A DNA stretch of 64,000 nucleotides. Origin: Rhizobium sp. TH135. Lineage in GTDB: Bacteria; Pseudomonadota; Alphaproteobacteria; Rhizobiales; Rhizobiaceae. A program made the translations under genes and the position numbers. Location of the stretch: contig NZ_PKRP01000009.1 of assembly GCF_002855515.1 (NCBI RefSeq), positions 62,001-126,000 of the forward strand, in the 5' to 3' direction. Under the pieces are notes generated by a model. It saw nothing but the letters and a program-made list of their open reading frames with translations. It was not told the DNA's origin and searched no databases. This document shows, piece after piece, positions 25,107 through 34,229 of the stretch (position 1 is the stretch's first letter; the number at the start of each line of letters is the position of its first letter).

Positions 25107-25349
25107 ATGAACTGGCTGATGGGCGGAACCTATTTCGATGATGAACAGGAGATCGGTCCGCAAGGGTTGGCATTGTTACGCAAGGTGCTTGCGGACCTGT
25201 TTCGCGACCATGCCGGCGATTTCAAAAAGGATGAGGAGCTTGGCCTGGCAAAGGAGCTGGTGGCCCTCTTCAAGTCTGGTTTTCGGAGCGAGGAAGAGCT
25301 GAAAGCGATGGCTAGGCGCAGTAGCTTTCTTCAACACCAGAATTCCTAG
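25107..25349 (+). CDS. Small hypothetical protein, rhizobial type
   Basis: This 80-residue, highly charged helical protein has no signal peptide or membrane segment. It resembles the protein at 25455 in its core (ALLRKVLADLF, then AKELVALFKSGFRSEEELKAM). Alternative starts are GTG 25095, preceded by ATAAGG, and ATG 25119, which is better spaced from the GGGGGA run. I do not recognise a function. Confidence 0.6.
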   Translation: MNWLMGGTYFDDEQEIGPQGLALLRKVLADLFRDHAGDFKKDEELGLAKELVALFKSGFRSEEELKAMARRSSFLQHQNS

Positions 25350-25454
25350 GAAAGACAACGCCTTTGCGCCCCTGATTAGCTTGCGACGCGAGGCCATCAG
25401 CATGATGTAAAACAAGGGACTTGAATGGGTCGACTGAGCAACTAATTCTCGCGC

Positions 25455-25673
25455 ATGATCTACGACGTTGCCAAGAAACTGAATTCAGTCCTGACACCTG
25501 AAGATCTGGCACTGCTAGAGAAAGCTTTTGCGCGCGTGTGCGAGCTGCGCGGTATTTCTCAGACATCGCCGCCGGCACAAGAGAGCGCCAAGGTCCTGAT
25601 TAATTTATATCAGAGTGGAATTCGAAACAGGTTCCAGCTGGTGGCGATGCTGACGGGACAGAGGTATCCGTAG
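25455..25673 (+). CDS. Small hypothetical protein, rhizobial type
   Basis: This 72-residue helical protein starts MIYDVAKKLNSVLTPEDLALLEKAF. The pattern is common among small uncharacterised proteins of Rhizobiaceae. The C-terminal AKVLINLYQSGIRNRFQLVAML parallels the protein at 25107, so the two appear to be distant paralogues. No strong ribosome binding site is visible. Function unknown. Confidence 0.65.
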   Translation: MIYDVAKKLNSVLTPEDLALLEKAFARVCELRGISQTSPPAQESAKVLINLYQSGIRNRFQLVAMLTGQRYP

Positions 25674-25844
25674 GGAAACTTCTTATCCATTTTTTGGTTG
25701 TTTGCGCCTGTGGAGTGATGGGACCGCAACCGAACTAAGTGATCAGACTGTCAGTTACTCAATTGTTTGCTTTGCAAATAAAATAGTCATGCGCGACGAC
25801 TGATGTACCATTCGATCGCCGCGCAGAATTCTCTTTATGATTGT

Positions 25845-26048
25845 TCAGATTACCGAGACGTTTTCGGCCTTGGATTTGCCTGTCTTGCGGTCCTGGCCTA
25901 CTTCGTAGCGAACCTTTTGGCCATCCTTCAACGCTTCGCCGAAGCCGACCGCGGAGATGTGCACGAAGACGTCCTGACCGCCGTCATCTGGTGTGATGAA
26001 GCCGAAGCCCTTGTCTTGAGCGAAGAATTTTACAGTACCGGTTGCCAT
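25845..26048 (-). CDS. cspA: Cold shock protein CspA family
   Basis: This 67-residue OB-fold protein has RNP1 KGFGFI (residues 13-18) and RNP2 VFVHIS (about 27-32). The start MATGTVKFF is typical. CspA proteins bind single-stranded nucleic acid and melt RNA structure. It stands alone, with a 171-base non-coding stretch downstream of the preceding gene and a leader region upstream on its strand. It is an ordinary housekeeping-like gene among accessory genes. Confidence 0.95.
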   Translation of the reverse strand: MATGTVKFFAQDKGFGFITPDDGGQDVFVHISAVGFGEALKDGQKVRYEVGQDRKTGKSKAENVSVI

Positions 26049-26266
26049 GTGTGCCTCTTTGGTGGTTTAGAGGCCGACCCTAACCGTCTGGCACCTGAGC
26101 AACAAGCCGCCTGACGTCATGCAATTGGGGAGAGGCTGGCGAATACGATGAACGGACGAGCTGAGACTTTAGGCGAAGATCGCTGATCATAAACCGCTGC
26201 TTTAGGTTTTTGCCAGATATTGAGCATGAACTCTATTCACGGTTTGGGCTTGTCACTGCGTCGTCC

Positions 26267-26781
26267 ATGACGCAACCAAATCGACACGACAAATACGCTA
26301 TTAAGACTTTCGGCTCTGCGAGCAACCCAATGGTTTTTGCTCATGGACTGGGGTGCAATCAGACGATGTGGGAGGATGTTGCGCCTGCATTTCAGGGCAC
26401 CCATCAGATCGTAATGTTCGACCTCATGGGTTTACAATTGGCAGCAGAAATCGCTGGCAACCATCATGAAAGATGGGATGGAAAGGGGTATCCGCATCAG
26501 CTTCTGCGCAAGAGATTCCCATATCTGCTCGCATCGTAGCGCTCGCTGACAATTTCGACGCGTTGACCACGGTACGGCCCTACAAGGAAGCGTGGCCGGT
26601 TGAACGAGCAGTCGCTCACATCATCGCTGGAGCTGGCAGCCAATTCGATCCCGCTTGCGTGCAAGCCTTCCAACTTGCATTGCCGGAGATCACGAATATC
26701 ATGCTGGACGACGCTGACGATGCTGGTGCCAAGGCCCTATTGCATTCTCACGACGCAAACTCGATGCTCACTGCTGCATAG
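26267..26781 (+). pseudogene. Composite remnant: RsbQ-like alpha/beta hydrolase N-terminus joined to an HD-GYP C-terminus
   Basis: The first 50 or so codons match the start of an RsbQ-like hydrolase (KTFGSASNPMVFAHGLGCNQTMWEDV, then IVMFDLMG). From about 26431 the frame switches abruptly to an HD-GYP phosphodiesterase end (LAAEIAGNHHERWDGKGYP). Near 26501-26504 one base is missing (CTTCTG, CTTTCTG expected). The HD-GYP match then continues in another frame (AQEIPISARIVALADNFDALTTVRPYKEAWPVERAV, ending at 26781). It is a deletion fusion with a later frameshift and is surely non-functional. Confidence 0.75.
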
Positions 26782-27070
26782 GTGAGGGTTTCAACCTAAT
26801 AGGCGGGATAAAGCCACGATGCGCGATCGACGTCTCTGTCTCGCCTGTTTCAGAAAGAATCAGGCAAGGTCATCGTCGTGAAGGCCTGTACCACAGGGGA
26901 CAGCAAGAGTTGGAGGCCCCAGGGAAGAGCGCATGGACATCGCGCTTGCAGTGCTGCTGCACCGGCGAATCTGATTTCAGAGATAGGTTGACGAGCGCGT
27001 TAAAAAGCCGGCTCGGCCGTCCCACGCCGAAGGAGCGAAGACTCTATACCCGCTTACTCGGACAGTTGCT

Positions 27071-27814
27071 TCAACCCAGAGTGACGGTTGCCGAAAACTG
27101 CGTGCCAGCTTGCGACTGGAATTCGTATATTCCATCCAGCTGGCGAACCGATCCGTCTATCAGACGCGTACCCGTTCCAGACGAAACGGCGCTGACGTCG
27201 AAGCCCACGCCATCGTCCGTGATGGTCAAAAGGCATTTTCCCGGCTCGTCTGATGCCGCTAGAGCAACTAGCAGGCGACCCTCTTCTCCGTCAGGGTAAG
27301 CGTACTTGATCGCGTTGGTCACAACTTCATTTACCAGCAAGGCTAGACCTGTCGCCTTCTCTGCCGAGACTGGCGTAGATTGCAGATTGAAATCGACACG
27401 AAGCTTTGCATCATGCGCCGCAACCGCGCTGCAGACGACTGCCCGGGTAAGCTCTGCTGCATCGATCTGTGCATACGCATCGTGCTTGTAGATCTGCTCG
27501 TGAACCGCGATCATCGATTTGATCCGGCTGTTGAGAGCCTCGAATCCTTCTGAACCACGCATCTGGAGCCGGACCAGTGACATCACCGACTGCAGGTTGT
27601 TCTTCACCCGGTGATGGATTTCCCGCAACAACATCTCGTTAGTTTCGAGCGCTTTGGCGAGTTGGGCCGATTGCTGCTCCTGGGCTCTCAGGAGGTGTAG
27701 TATCCACCAAGCAGCAACGGCAGCACTGCCGATGATCATGATAGCGACTACACTCAACATCAGCAGCGTCTGCCGGATCGGTTGGATAAGGAAGTCGTAG
27801 TCTGCGGCGGTCAC
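27071..27814 (-). CDS. Histidine kinase half of a split dCache sensor kinase (HisKA_2/HWE type)
   Basis: This 247-residue piece begins with a membrane helix (residues 17-40). Its phosphoacceptor domain is REIHHRVKNNLQSVMSLVRLQ, the HisKA_2 type common in Alphaproteobacteria. An HATPase domain follows (LALLVNEVVTNAIKYAYP, ITDDGVGFD). The GTG at 27814 overlaps the stop of the upstream sensor half. In the normal protein both halves are one chain. One extra C in the run at 27824-27829 would restore the frame (VEDPPFVAVTAADYD). So it is a frameshifted gene or a sequencing error, unless re-initiation at GTGA makes two subunits. Confidence 0.8.
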   Translation of the reverse strand: MTAADYDFLIQPIRQTLLMLSVVAIMIIGSAAVAAWWILHLLRAQEQQSAQLAKALETNEMLLREIHHRVKNNLQSVMSLVRLQMRGSEGFEALNSRIKSMIAVHEQIYKHDAYAQIDAAELTRAVVCSAVAAHDAKLRVDFNLQSTPVSAEKATGLALLVNEVVTNAIKYAYPDGEEGRLLVALAASDEPGKCLLTITDDGVGFDVSAVSSGTGTRLIDGSVRQLDGIYEFQSQAGTQFSATVTLG

Positions 27815-28602
27815 GGCGACGAAGGGGGGTCTTCTACCCGCCGATATGCCACCAGGCGCTTTACACCGTCCATCGGAGAGGCATCTGCGAAATAGGTCCC
27901 TGACGGCGCTTCCTTCAGATATTTCGTGAAGAGGATGTAGCCGGACATGTCCAAAGTCGTCTCAGGCAACGGGTAGCGTGCGACCAGCATGCCGTCATCA
28001 CGGACAAAACTAATGGCGTAATCGCCACCCAGATCCACCGTTTCCCAGATTGGCCACGTGATCTCTGCAGGAACCGACACCATTATGGCACCCATGAACC
28101 TGCCTTCTCGCACGATGCGCCGACTGAAAACAAAAATCTGGTCGCCGTTGAGACGGCTGATGAGGAGGGATGAAACATACTCTATCTGTCCATCTCTGAC
28201 GGCTGTGAAGTAGTCACGATCCGTGATGTCGACGGGCTTGATCTCGGGGTCAGTCGAATAAAGGGTTCGGCCTTCATCATCGACCACATAGGCCTGAACG
28301 CCAGTCGGCAAGCCTTGGGTGGCCACGTCCATGTCACGGATATTCCCGTCGAATCTCAGATCCGTGAGGCGAAGCGCGTCATCGATCCGGCGAACGGTCT
28401 GCGTTCCCATCTGATGGATCCAAGACGCATGGCTTGCGACGATCTTTACAGAAGCTATGGCGCGCTCTTCGGCACGGTTGATCGTCGCGAAATAGGATTG
28501 CGCGGCCCATGTGCCGAGTATGGACAAAAGCGCGACAAGAGCCGCAGCAGTGGCAATCGCAGCGATCTTCGAAACTGATCGGGTTGAAGCGCCCGTTGTC
28601 AC
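27811..28602 (-). CDS. dCache sensor half of a split histidine kinase
   Basis: This piece, taken from a GTG at 28602 with GAGGGAGA upstream, has an N-terminal membrane helix (IAAIATAAALVALLSILGTW). It carries a double-Cache periplasmic domain with typical segments (AYVVDDEGRTLYSTDP, DITDRDYF, FVFSRRI, FVRDDGMLVARYP, VKRLVAYRRVED). It ends in PPSSP because of a one-base shortage in a C run (six C, seven expected). Restored, it would continue into the kinase at 27071. A longer frame reaches 28749 but lacks a leader-like start. It likely senses a small ligand. Confidence 0.8.
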   Translation of the reverse strand: MTTGASTRSVSKIAAIATAAALVALLSILGTWAAQSYFATINRAEERAIASVKIVASHASWIHQMGTQTVRRIDDALRLTDLRFDGNIRDMDVATQGLPTGVQAYVVDDEGRTLYSTDPEIKPVDITDRDYFTAVRDGQIEYVSSLLISRLNGDQIFVFSRRIVREGRFMGAIMVSVPAEITWPIWETVDLGGDYAISFVRDDGMLVARYPLPETTLDMSGYILFTKYLKEAPSGTYFADASPMDGVKRLVAYRRVEDPPSSP

Positions 28603-29075
28603 CCGCCCATCTCCCTCGCGTTGATGTCCGGTCACTGAACTTTGATGATTGCTAAAGAGAGGGCACCAAAAGATCAACGGTATTCGGACTGGCTCGGCGG
28701 AAACGCAAGAAGTCGTCAGCCTCTTCGGCTTCATTGCGATTGTCATCATCAGTCTGCGGAGACGCGCAACTCACCAATACAGAAGCATCCTAAAACGAAT
28801 TGCTCAAGCGCGTAGGTGGCACACACCCTCCCGTTGGACTAGACAGGTATGGTGAGTGCAGAGCAGTCTAATGGGTGCAGAGCTCTTCTTTAAACCCGCA
28901 CTCATTTTTGCAGAGACCCGGACGTATGTTGAAGAGATAAGCAGGAGCACATCAGCGGAAGTATTCGCCCATAGGATTATCGCTGATTTTGGTGGTCGTT
29001 GCTGTTCAAGATAACGGGAAATTAGGGTTTCCTCATTTCTAATCCTGCCGGTTAAATCTTGCTTGGGGAACTCCT
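28603..29075. other. Intergenic region between dCache kinase and chemoreceptor
   Basis: These 473 bases should contain both divergent promoters. I see no convincing gene, repeat or operator. A weak open frame on the minus strand (28804-29082) has no recognisable features and overlaps the chemoreceptor start. Confidence 0.5.
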
Positions 29076-30926
29076 GTGCCAAAACTCACCATCGCCCGCC
29101 TGCTTCTCAGTTTCGCTGCCATTGTGGTAATTGGATTGGCAACTTCCATCGGGCTGCAAAGTTACACCCTTTCGCAGTTGAAGGTAGGCGGCCCCGTTTA
29201 CAACGGCATCATCGACGGTAAGGATCTCGTGGCCGATATTCTACCGCCTCCGCTTTATGTAGTTGAAGCCTATATGCTCGCAAGCGAGGCTGTTCTCCAT
29301 CCCGAGAAAGCGGATGCAGTCGTGGCCAAGATCGAACGGCTCGCTGCAGATTATCAGGCCCGGCGTGAATACTGGCAGCAGTCGCAATTGCCCGATGCGC
29401 TCAAGACCAAGCTGATGAGCGATGTACTGGTGAAGGGTGATGCCTTCTGGGCGAGTTATCAGAAAAGCTTCGGCGCTGGATCAACACTCAGTGAGGTCGA
29501 CAAATCAAACGCCATAGCAGATCTGGGCGCCAAGTTCTGGAGCCATGATGCGGCTGTTCGTGAGCTGGTCCAAATGGCCAATACCCATCTTGTCACTGAA
29601 GAGACCATGGCCCGGGCGACCTCTGCAAAGCTGGAGCGGTGGGCGGTCATTGGAAGCGGTGTCTCCGTGTTCCTCTTCATCAGCGGGATCTGGTACTTCC
29701 GGCGGCGCGCCATCACACCCCTCGGCACGATCTCTGGCTACATGAGCCATCTGGCGCACGGTGATCTAACGAAGGACGTGCCGTTCAGCGACCGAACGGA
29801 CGAGATCGGTGAGATGGCAACTTCGGTCGAGGTTTTCCGCCAGGCCGCTCTTGAGCGAAAGCGGCTCCGTCTCGAAGCGGAAGAGAGCACTGCGCTGACC
29901 GTTGAGGCGCAGACGCGTCATGCTGCGGCTATGGCCGAACAAGCCGATGCGCTTGCGCATGTGGTGAAGACATTGGGAGCTGGTCTGGCGAGGCTTGCCG
30001 AGTGTAATATTCGCTACACAATTGATCAGCCGTTTATGGCTGACTTCGAGCCGTTGCGACATGATTTCAATGAAGCTCTTGCAGCATTTCAAGCAACTCT
30101 TGTACAGGTTCTTGAGACAACACAGGCCATCCACGAGAACGGTCTGGAGATGCGCTCTGCATCCGACAATCTCGCCAAGCGTACCGAACAGCAGGCCGCC
30201 GCTCTCGAAGAGACTGCAGCGGCGTTGGAGCAAGTGTCTACAACGGTTGCCCAAGCCTCCCAGCGCAGTCAGGAAACGCGCAAACTGGTTGCCGACGCCA
30301 AAGTCTGTACGCAGGAGTCGGGCCGTGTTGTCCTCAATGCCATCGATGCCATGAAGTCTATCGAGCAATCCGCTATGGAGATCGGGCAGATTATTGGTGT
30401 CATCGATGAGATCGCGTTCCAGACCAATCTGCTCGCCCTCAATGCCGGAGTCGAGGCAGCCAGGGCAGGGGAGGCGGGTAAGGGGTTTGCCGTCGTTGCC
30501 CAAGAGGTGCGCGAACTGGCGCAGCGGTCGGCGGTCGCCGCGAAGGAAATCAAGGCGCTGGTGTCAAACTCGGGTCAGCAGGTCAACACAGGCGTCAAAC
30601 TGGTTGATGAAACAGGTCATGCCCTTTCGCGGATCAATGAATTCGTCATGTCCATCGATCGCAACGTCGATGCTATCTCGACTGGCGCCATCGAACAGTC
30701 TGCAGGCTTGAAGCAGATCAGCATTGCAGTGAACGAACTCGATCAGATGACCCAGCAGAACGCAGCCATGGTCGAGGAGACGACTGCGCTAAGCCACAGC
30801 CTCTCTGCTGCCTCGACGCATCTGACGTCTCTTGTCGGTCGGTTCGTTTTGAACCGCCGCTCCAGGGTCCGCGACGGTGTTCAGGGCGAACAGCCGAGCA
30901 TGGCCAACACCCCACGGGCAGCGTGA
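29076..30926 (+). CDS. Methyl-accepting chemotaxis protein
   Basis: This 616-residue receptor starts with GTG, preceded by GGGGA. It has a membrane helix (residues 7-28), a mostly helical periplasmic domain of about 160 residues, a second helix (about 191-210) and HAMP. A second HAMP-like linker follows (CNIRYTIDQPFMADFEPLRHDFN), then a long signalling coiled coil. The hairpin tip is IGVIDEIAFQTNLLALNAGVEAARAGEAGKGFAVVA. It should cluster at the pole and signal to CheA/CheW. It is a paralogue of the receptor at 34605. No C-terminal NWETF-like pentapeptide is visible. Confidence 0.93.
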   Translation: MPKLTIARLLLSFAAIVVIGLATSIGLQSYTLSQLKVGGPVYNGIIDGKDLVADILPPPLYVVEAYMLASEAVLHPEKADAVVAKIERLAADYQARREYWQQSQLPDALKTKLMSDVLVKGDAFWASYQKSFGAGSTLSEVDKSNAIADLGAKFWSHDAAVRELVQMANTHLVTEETMARATSAKLERWAVIGSGVSVFLFISGIWYFRRRAITPLGTISGYMSHLAHGDLTKDVPFSDRTDEIGEMATSVEVFRQAALERKRLRLEAEESTALTVEAQTRHAAAMAEQADALAHVVKTLGAGLARLAECNIRYTIDQPFMADFEPLRHDFNEALAAFQATLVQVLETTQAIHENGLEMRSASDNLAKRTEQQAAALEETAAALEQVSTTVAQASQRSQETRKLVADAKVCTQESGRVVLNAIDAMKSIEQSAMEIGQIIGVIDEIAFQTNLLALNAGVEAARAGEAGKGFAVVAQEVRELAQRSAVAAKEIKALVSNSGQQVNTGVKLVDETGHALSRINEFVMSIDRNVDAISTGAIEQSAGLKQISIAVNELDQMTQQNAAMVEETTALSHSLSAASTHLTSLVGRFVLNRRSRVRDGVQGEQPSMANTPRAA

Positions 30927-30980
30927 GCGAGCGGTTGAAACCGTTGTGCAGTTAAACAGTCAAAGGTAACCCTGTTATGG

Positions 30981-30999
30981 GCATACGAGGCTCGTATGC
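30981..30999. terminator. Short hairpin after the chemoreceptor gene
   Basis: GCATACGA and TCGTATGC pair across a 3-base loop, 54 bases after the receptor stop. The following run is G rather than T, so it is only a possible terminator. Confidence 0.35.
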
Positions 31000-31080
31000 G
31001 GGGGGCAGTCCTCTTATGCGCTCGCGTTCAATATGAGGCAGGTGGCAACACATTCCTCTGATCGCAGCGTACGAACAATC

Positions 31081-31143
31081 AAAAAAACGGGCGGCTCTCC
31101 TCAGCCGGGGGTAAGACCGAGGGGGGAGGTCCGCAGCCGCCCG
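31081..31143 (-). terminator. Rho-independent terminator-like structure, minus strand
   Basis: On the minus strand ACGGGCGGCT (31143-31134) pairs perfectly with AGCCGCCCGT (31095-31086), followed directly by a run of six T. The loop is long (38 bases) and carries C-rich stretches including CCTCCCCCC. No protein gene ends here on this strand, so it may close a small RNA transcribed from somewhere near 31300. Confidence 0.5.
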
Positions 31144-31231
31144 TACGCGATGATGAACGTTGCGCTAGCGGGCCACAACTGCGAAAAGTGAGGGATGATG
31201 CGCAACGCGAGCTTCTGGATAAGTTGTGAGA

Positions 31232-31264
31232 TTGCAGGAGCCGCTTTTCGAGCGGCTCCTGCAA
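31232..31264. repeat. Perfect 14-bp inverted repeat
   Basis: TTGCAGGAGCCGCT and AGCGGCTCCTGCAA are separated by 5 bases (TTTCG). It is strong enough to fold in RNA from either strand. It lies about 90 bases upstream, on the minus strand, of the terminator-like structure at 31081-31143 and may belong to the same transcript. Confidence 0.55.
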
Positions 31265-31300
31265 ACACGCCCGGCTTATGAGCTGCCGTTTCTGATCCTG

Positions 31301-31450
31301 TCATCGGACAGAAGCTTCAGTCGTCAGAGCGGAGAACTTTAAGCTTGGTACAAGCAGCTGAAGTAGGACGCTCTCGTTTGCGAGAGCAGCGCCTGCTGCA
31401 CTCATCTCTTCCACCATGGCCGCGTTCTGCTTGGTGGCCTGGTCCTCCGA
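31301..31450 (-). pseudogene. Chemoreceptor 3'-end remnant
   Basis: On the minus strand the frame reads SEDQATKQNAAMVEEMSAAG, then AALANESVLLQLL and a short tail to the stop at 31301. This is the end of the signalling domain of a methyl-accepting protein (Q-QNAAMVEE). No receptor sequence continues upstream of about 31450. It is a truncated third receptor, left between two intact ones. Confidence 0.65.
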
Positions 31451-31628
31451 CTTTTTGCCCCAGAGTGCTTCCGATGATGCCGAGTCCCAAGCTTCGAAGA
31501 CTTCTGCGGTTCAGGTCGCCCGACGCATCTCATCTGGCAAAGCAGAGTTCTCCCATGCATGGGGAGCGATATCATCAGCATGAGCGCGCACGGCCGAGGC
31601 CGCCTGTCACCCGGCTGCAAATACAAAC

Positions 31629-34229
31629 TCACGAAAACTGTTCAAGGTATCGCGCCACGTCTTCGATTTGATGCTGCGGACGGTGGAAGAGGTATCCCTG
31701 TCCGACGTCGCAGCCGTAAGCAGTCAGCGCACGATGTTGTTCGTTGGTCTCCACTCCCTCGGCCACGGTTCTTATGCCCAGGGACTTGGCAAGAAGAACA
31801 AGAGTTCGAACTATCGCATCGCCGCCGCTTGATGTTGCAACATCTGCCACGAAGCTCTTGTCGATCTTGATCTTGTCAACCTTGAAACGTGTTAAATGGG
31901 TGAGTGATGCATAACCAGTTCCAAAATCGTCGAGTGCGATGGAAATGCCTTCGTCTCTCAGCGCGTCGAGATTGGTCTTGATCATCTCGTGCCCCCGTTC
32001 CATCATCACTCCCTCGGTGATCTCTAGCTCCAGAAAGTGCGGAGACACATGCGCTTCGGTTAGCGCTGAGTTCACAATTGTCGGCAACTGCGGGTTCCGC
32101 AACAATCGTGCACCCATATTCACGGCTACGGAGCCGGTGGTTAGGCCACGGTCCTTGAGCACCCTGATTGCCAGCAGACTCTTTCGCATGATCTGCAGAT
32201 CAAGCTCTGAACCCATCTCGAACTCGTCGGCGATTGCAACAAATTCGGATGCCGATATCGGCACGCCGTTCAAATCCCAACGCGCAAGGGCTTCAAATCC
32301 GACATGCTGAGCCGTTTTCATATCGACTTGTGCCTGTAGCGCCACCTCCAGCTCATCGCTACGAAGGGCCTGGCGCAGTCGCTCAGCGATATAGCTGCGA
32401 CGTGAGACAGCTTGCCTGTGAACTTGATCGAATACGGTAACGCGATTGCGGCCTGCTTTTTTAGATTCGTACATGGCGATGTCGGCGTTCTTCAGAAGCT
32501 CAAACACTTCTGTGCCGTCTGCAGGATAGCTCACCACCCCTATGGACATCTGCGGTTCGATTATCTTGCCCGAAACTTGTACTGGGCAAGTCACAGTTTT
32601 CATGAGCCGCTGGACAACCTGGAGGGCAAGGTCACGATCTGCGAGGCCCGGGAGTAGCAAAGCAAACTCGTCTCCTCCCAATCGGGCAACTTTATCAAGG
32701 GGGCGCACACCCTCCTGGAGACGACGAGAAAGCTCCTGCAGAAATTGATCTCCGCTATCGTGTCCCAGGGTATCATTGAGGTCCTTGAAATGATCAAGGT
32801 CCACAATTGCGATAGCGCCCAATCCATCTTCAGGTCGGCGCCCGTTAACAGCGTTCTGGAGCTGGCGCATGAAAGACCTGCGATTGAGCAGCCCCGTGAG
32901 TGGGTCTCTGTCCGCGAGAAGGCGGACCTTCTCCTCAGCTTTCTTCACAGCCGTGATGTCAGTGCGCACGCCGACTATTATGCCGGAAGGAGATTTTCTC
33001 TCACGGACCTGAAGCCAACGCCCATCATCCAGGTGCTGTATCATCGTGTCACGGTTAGGATTACGATGGCGCTTCAGTCGTGTACTAAGCCACACCTCGT
33101 GGCTGGCGTGCGTGTTTCCGGCATCCCTATATTGCCCTGCCTTTAAACCATAGCGCAGGATATCTTCGAAGCGCTCGCCGATTTTGATTGCGGGTGCTGA
33201 GGCGGAATAGTAATCGCGATACGCGGCGTTGCAGAGCAGCAATCGGTCGTTCTGATCGTAAGCAGCGATGGCGTCCGGGATAGTCTCAATGATGGTCGCC
33301 ATCATCTCTCGCGCTGTGGCGGCTTCTCGTCGTGCGGTTTCTTCATCGGTAACATCGATAAAACTGACGAGGACTTGCTTCTCTCCAGCTTCTACTGTGA
33401 AGACCTGTGCGTCAGCGCGAAGCCAGCGCGTCTCGTGTCCCTGTGTTTTGATGCCGACAACCTGGCCTCGGACAGTAGTTGGCCCAGAGAGAGCCCGCAT
33501 CGCTGGCGTTTCATTGGCAGGTAAAGGCACCTCATGCTCATCGATCAATGCCCAGCCCGGGTCGACCGCGCTGCGCCCCAGGACCTGCTCCACCGTCAGA
33601 CCCAAGATATGAGCGGCCTTAGTGTTGCAGTCGAGGGTCCCTCCATGCTCATCATGTATGACCAGTCCCGCAGTGGCCTTCTCAAAAATCGCTGATTTCC
33701 GACGATTCTCTCCACTCAGTTGGCTTTGAACCTTTGTCAGTTGCAAGAGCGCGGCTACTACCTGAGCCAGGCTCGCAAGTTTTTCCCGGTCGCTGTCGGA
33801 GAATGATCGGGTAACCCGGTCTATGATGCAAAGTGTGCCGACGTTAATGCCAGGCGTCAGCGAGATCGGCGCGCCGGCGTAGAACCGAATAAAAGGATCA
33901 CCTTTCACCAGAGGATTTGCGCAAAAGCGGTCGTCGGTGGTGGCATCGGATACTACGAAAACTTCATCTTGCTGTATGGCATGAGCACAAAACGATACCT
34001 CCCTGGATGTCTGATTGAGGGAGAGGCCGCAATTTGACTTGAACCACTGGTGGTCGTCTTCAACGAGGGAAATAAGCGCCACGGGTACGGCAAAAAGCTC
34101 CTGCGCTGTGCGACAGAGAGTATCAAGTGAGGCATCAGCGCCCGTCTTGGGCAGCGATAGTTCTCTTAGTGCCGAAAGACGCTCGCCTTCGTTCGCTGCG
34201 ATCGGGTAAGGTCGCATTGCTGTTTCCAT
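31629..34229 (-). CDS. GAF-PAS-PAS-GGDEF-EAL cyclic-di-GMP protein
   Basis: This 866-residue cytoplasmic protein has an N-terminal GAF domain (about residues 25-165), two PAS domains (about 175-300 and 310-425), GGDEF (about 430-590) and EAL (about 605-860). The cyclase site RLGGDEFALL is intact. In the EAL part, GFEALARW, the DDFGTGYASL loop and AEGVET are all present. Both activities could be functional. No membrane helix is seen. It lies between two chemoreceptors, suggesting a motility-to-attachment switch. A second in-frame ATG at 34217 is an alternative start. Confidence 0.93.
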   Translation of the reverse strand: METAMRPYPIAANEGERLSALRELSLPKTGADASLDTLCRTAQELFAVPVALISLVEDDHQWFKSNCGLSLNQTSREVSFCAHAIQQDEVFVVSDATTDDRFCANPLVKGDPFIRFYAGAPISLTPGINVGTLCIIDRVTRSFSDSDREKLASLAQVVAALLQLTKVQSQLSGENRRKSAIFEKATAGLVIHDEHGGTLDCNTKAAHILGLTVEQVLGRSAVDPGWALIDEHEVPLPANETPAMRALSGPTTVRGQVVGIKTQGHETRWLRADAQVFTVEAGEKQVLVSFIDVTDEETARREAATAREMMATIIETIPDAIAAYDQNDRLLLCNAAYRDYYSASAPAIKIGERFEDILRYGLKAGQYRDAGNTHASHEVWLSTRLKRHRNPNRDTMIQHLDDGRWLQVRERKSPSGIIVGVRTDITAVKKAEEKVRLLADRDPLTGLLNRRSFMRQLQNAVNGRRPEDGLGAIAIVDLDHFKDLNDTLGHDSGDQFLQELSRRLQEGVRPLDKVARLGGDEFALLLPGLADRDLALQVVQRLMKTVTCPVQVSGKIIEPQMSIGVVSYPADGTEVFELLKNADIAMYESKKAGRNRVTVFDQVHRQAVSRRSYIAERLRQALRSDELEVALQAQVDMKTAQHVGFEALARWDLNGVPISASEFVAIADEFEMGSELDLQIMRKSLLAIRVLKDRGLTTGSVAVNMGARLLRNPQLPTIVNSALTEAHVSPHFLELEITEGVMMERGHEMIKTNLDALRDEGISIALDDFGTGYASLTHLTRFKVDKIKIDKSFVADVATSSGGDAIVRTLVLLAKSLGIRTVAEGVETNEQHRALTAYGCDVGQGYLFHRPQHQIEDVARYLEQFS

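Noticed and set aside
26910..27299. 129-codon plus-strand frame
   Set aside because: Two thirds are antisense to the histidine kinase half; no motif found.
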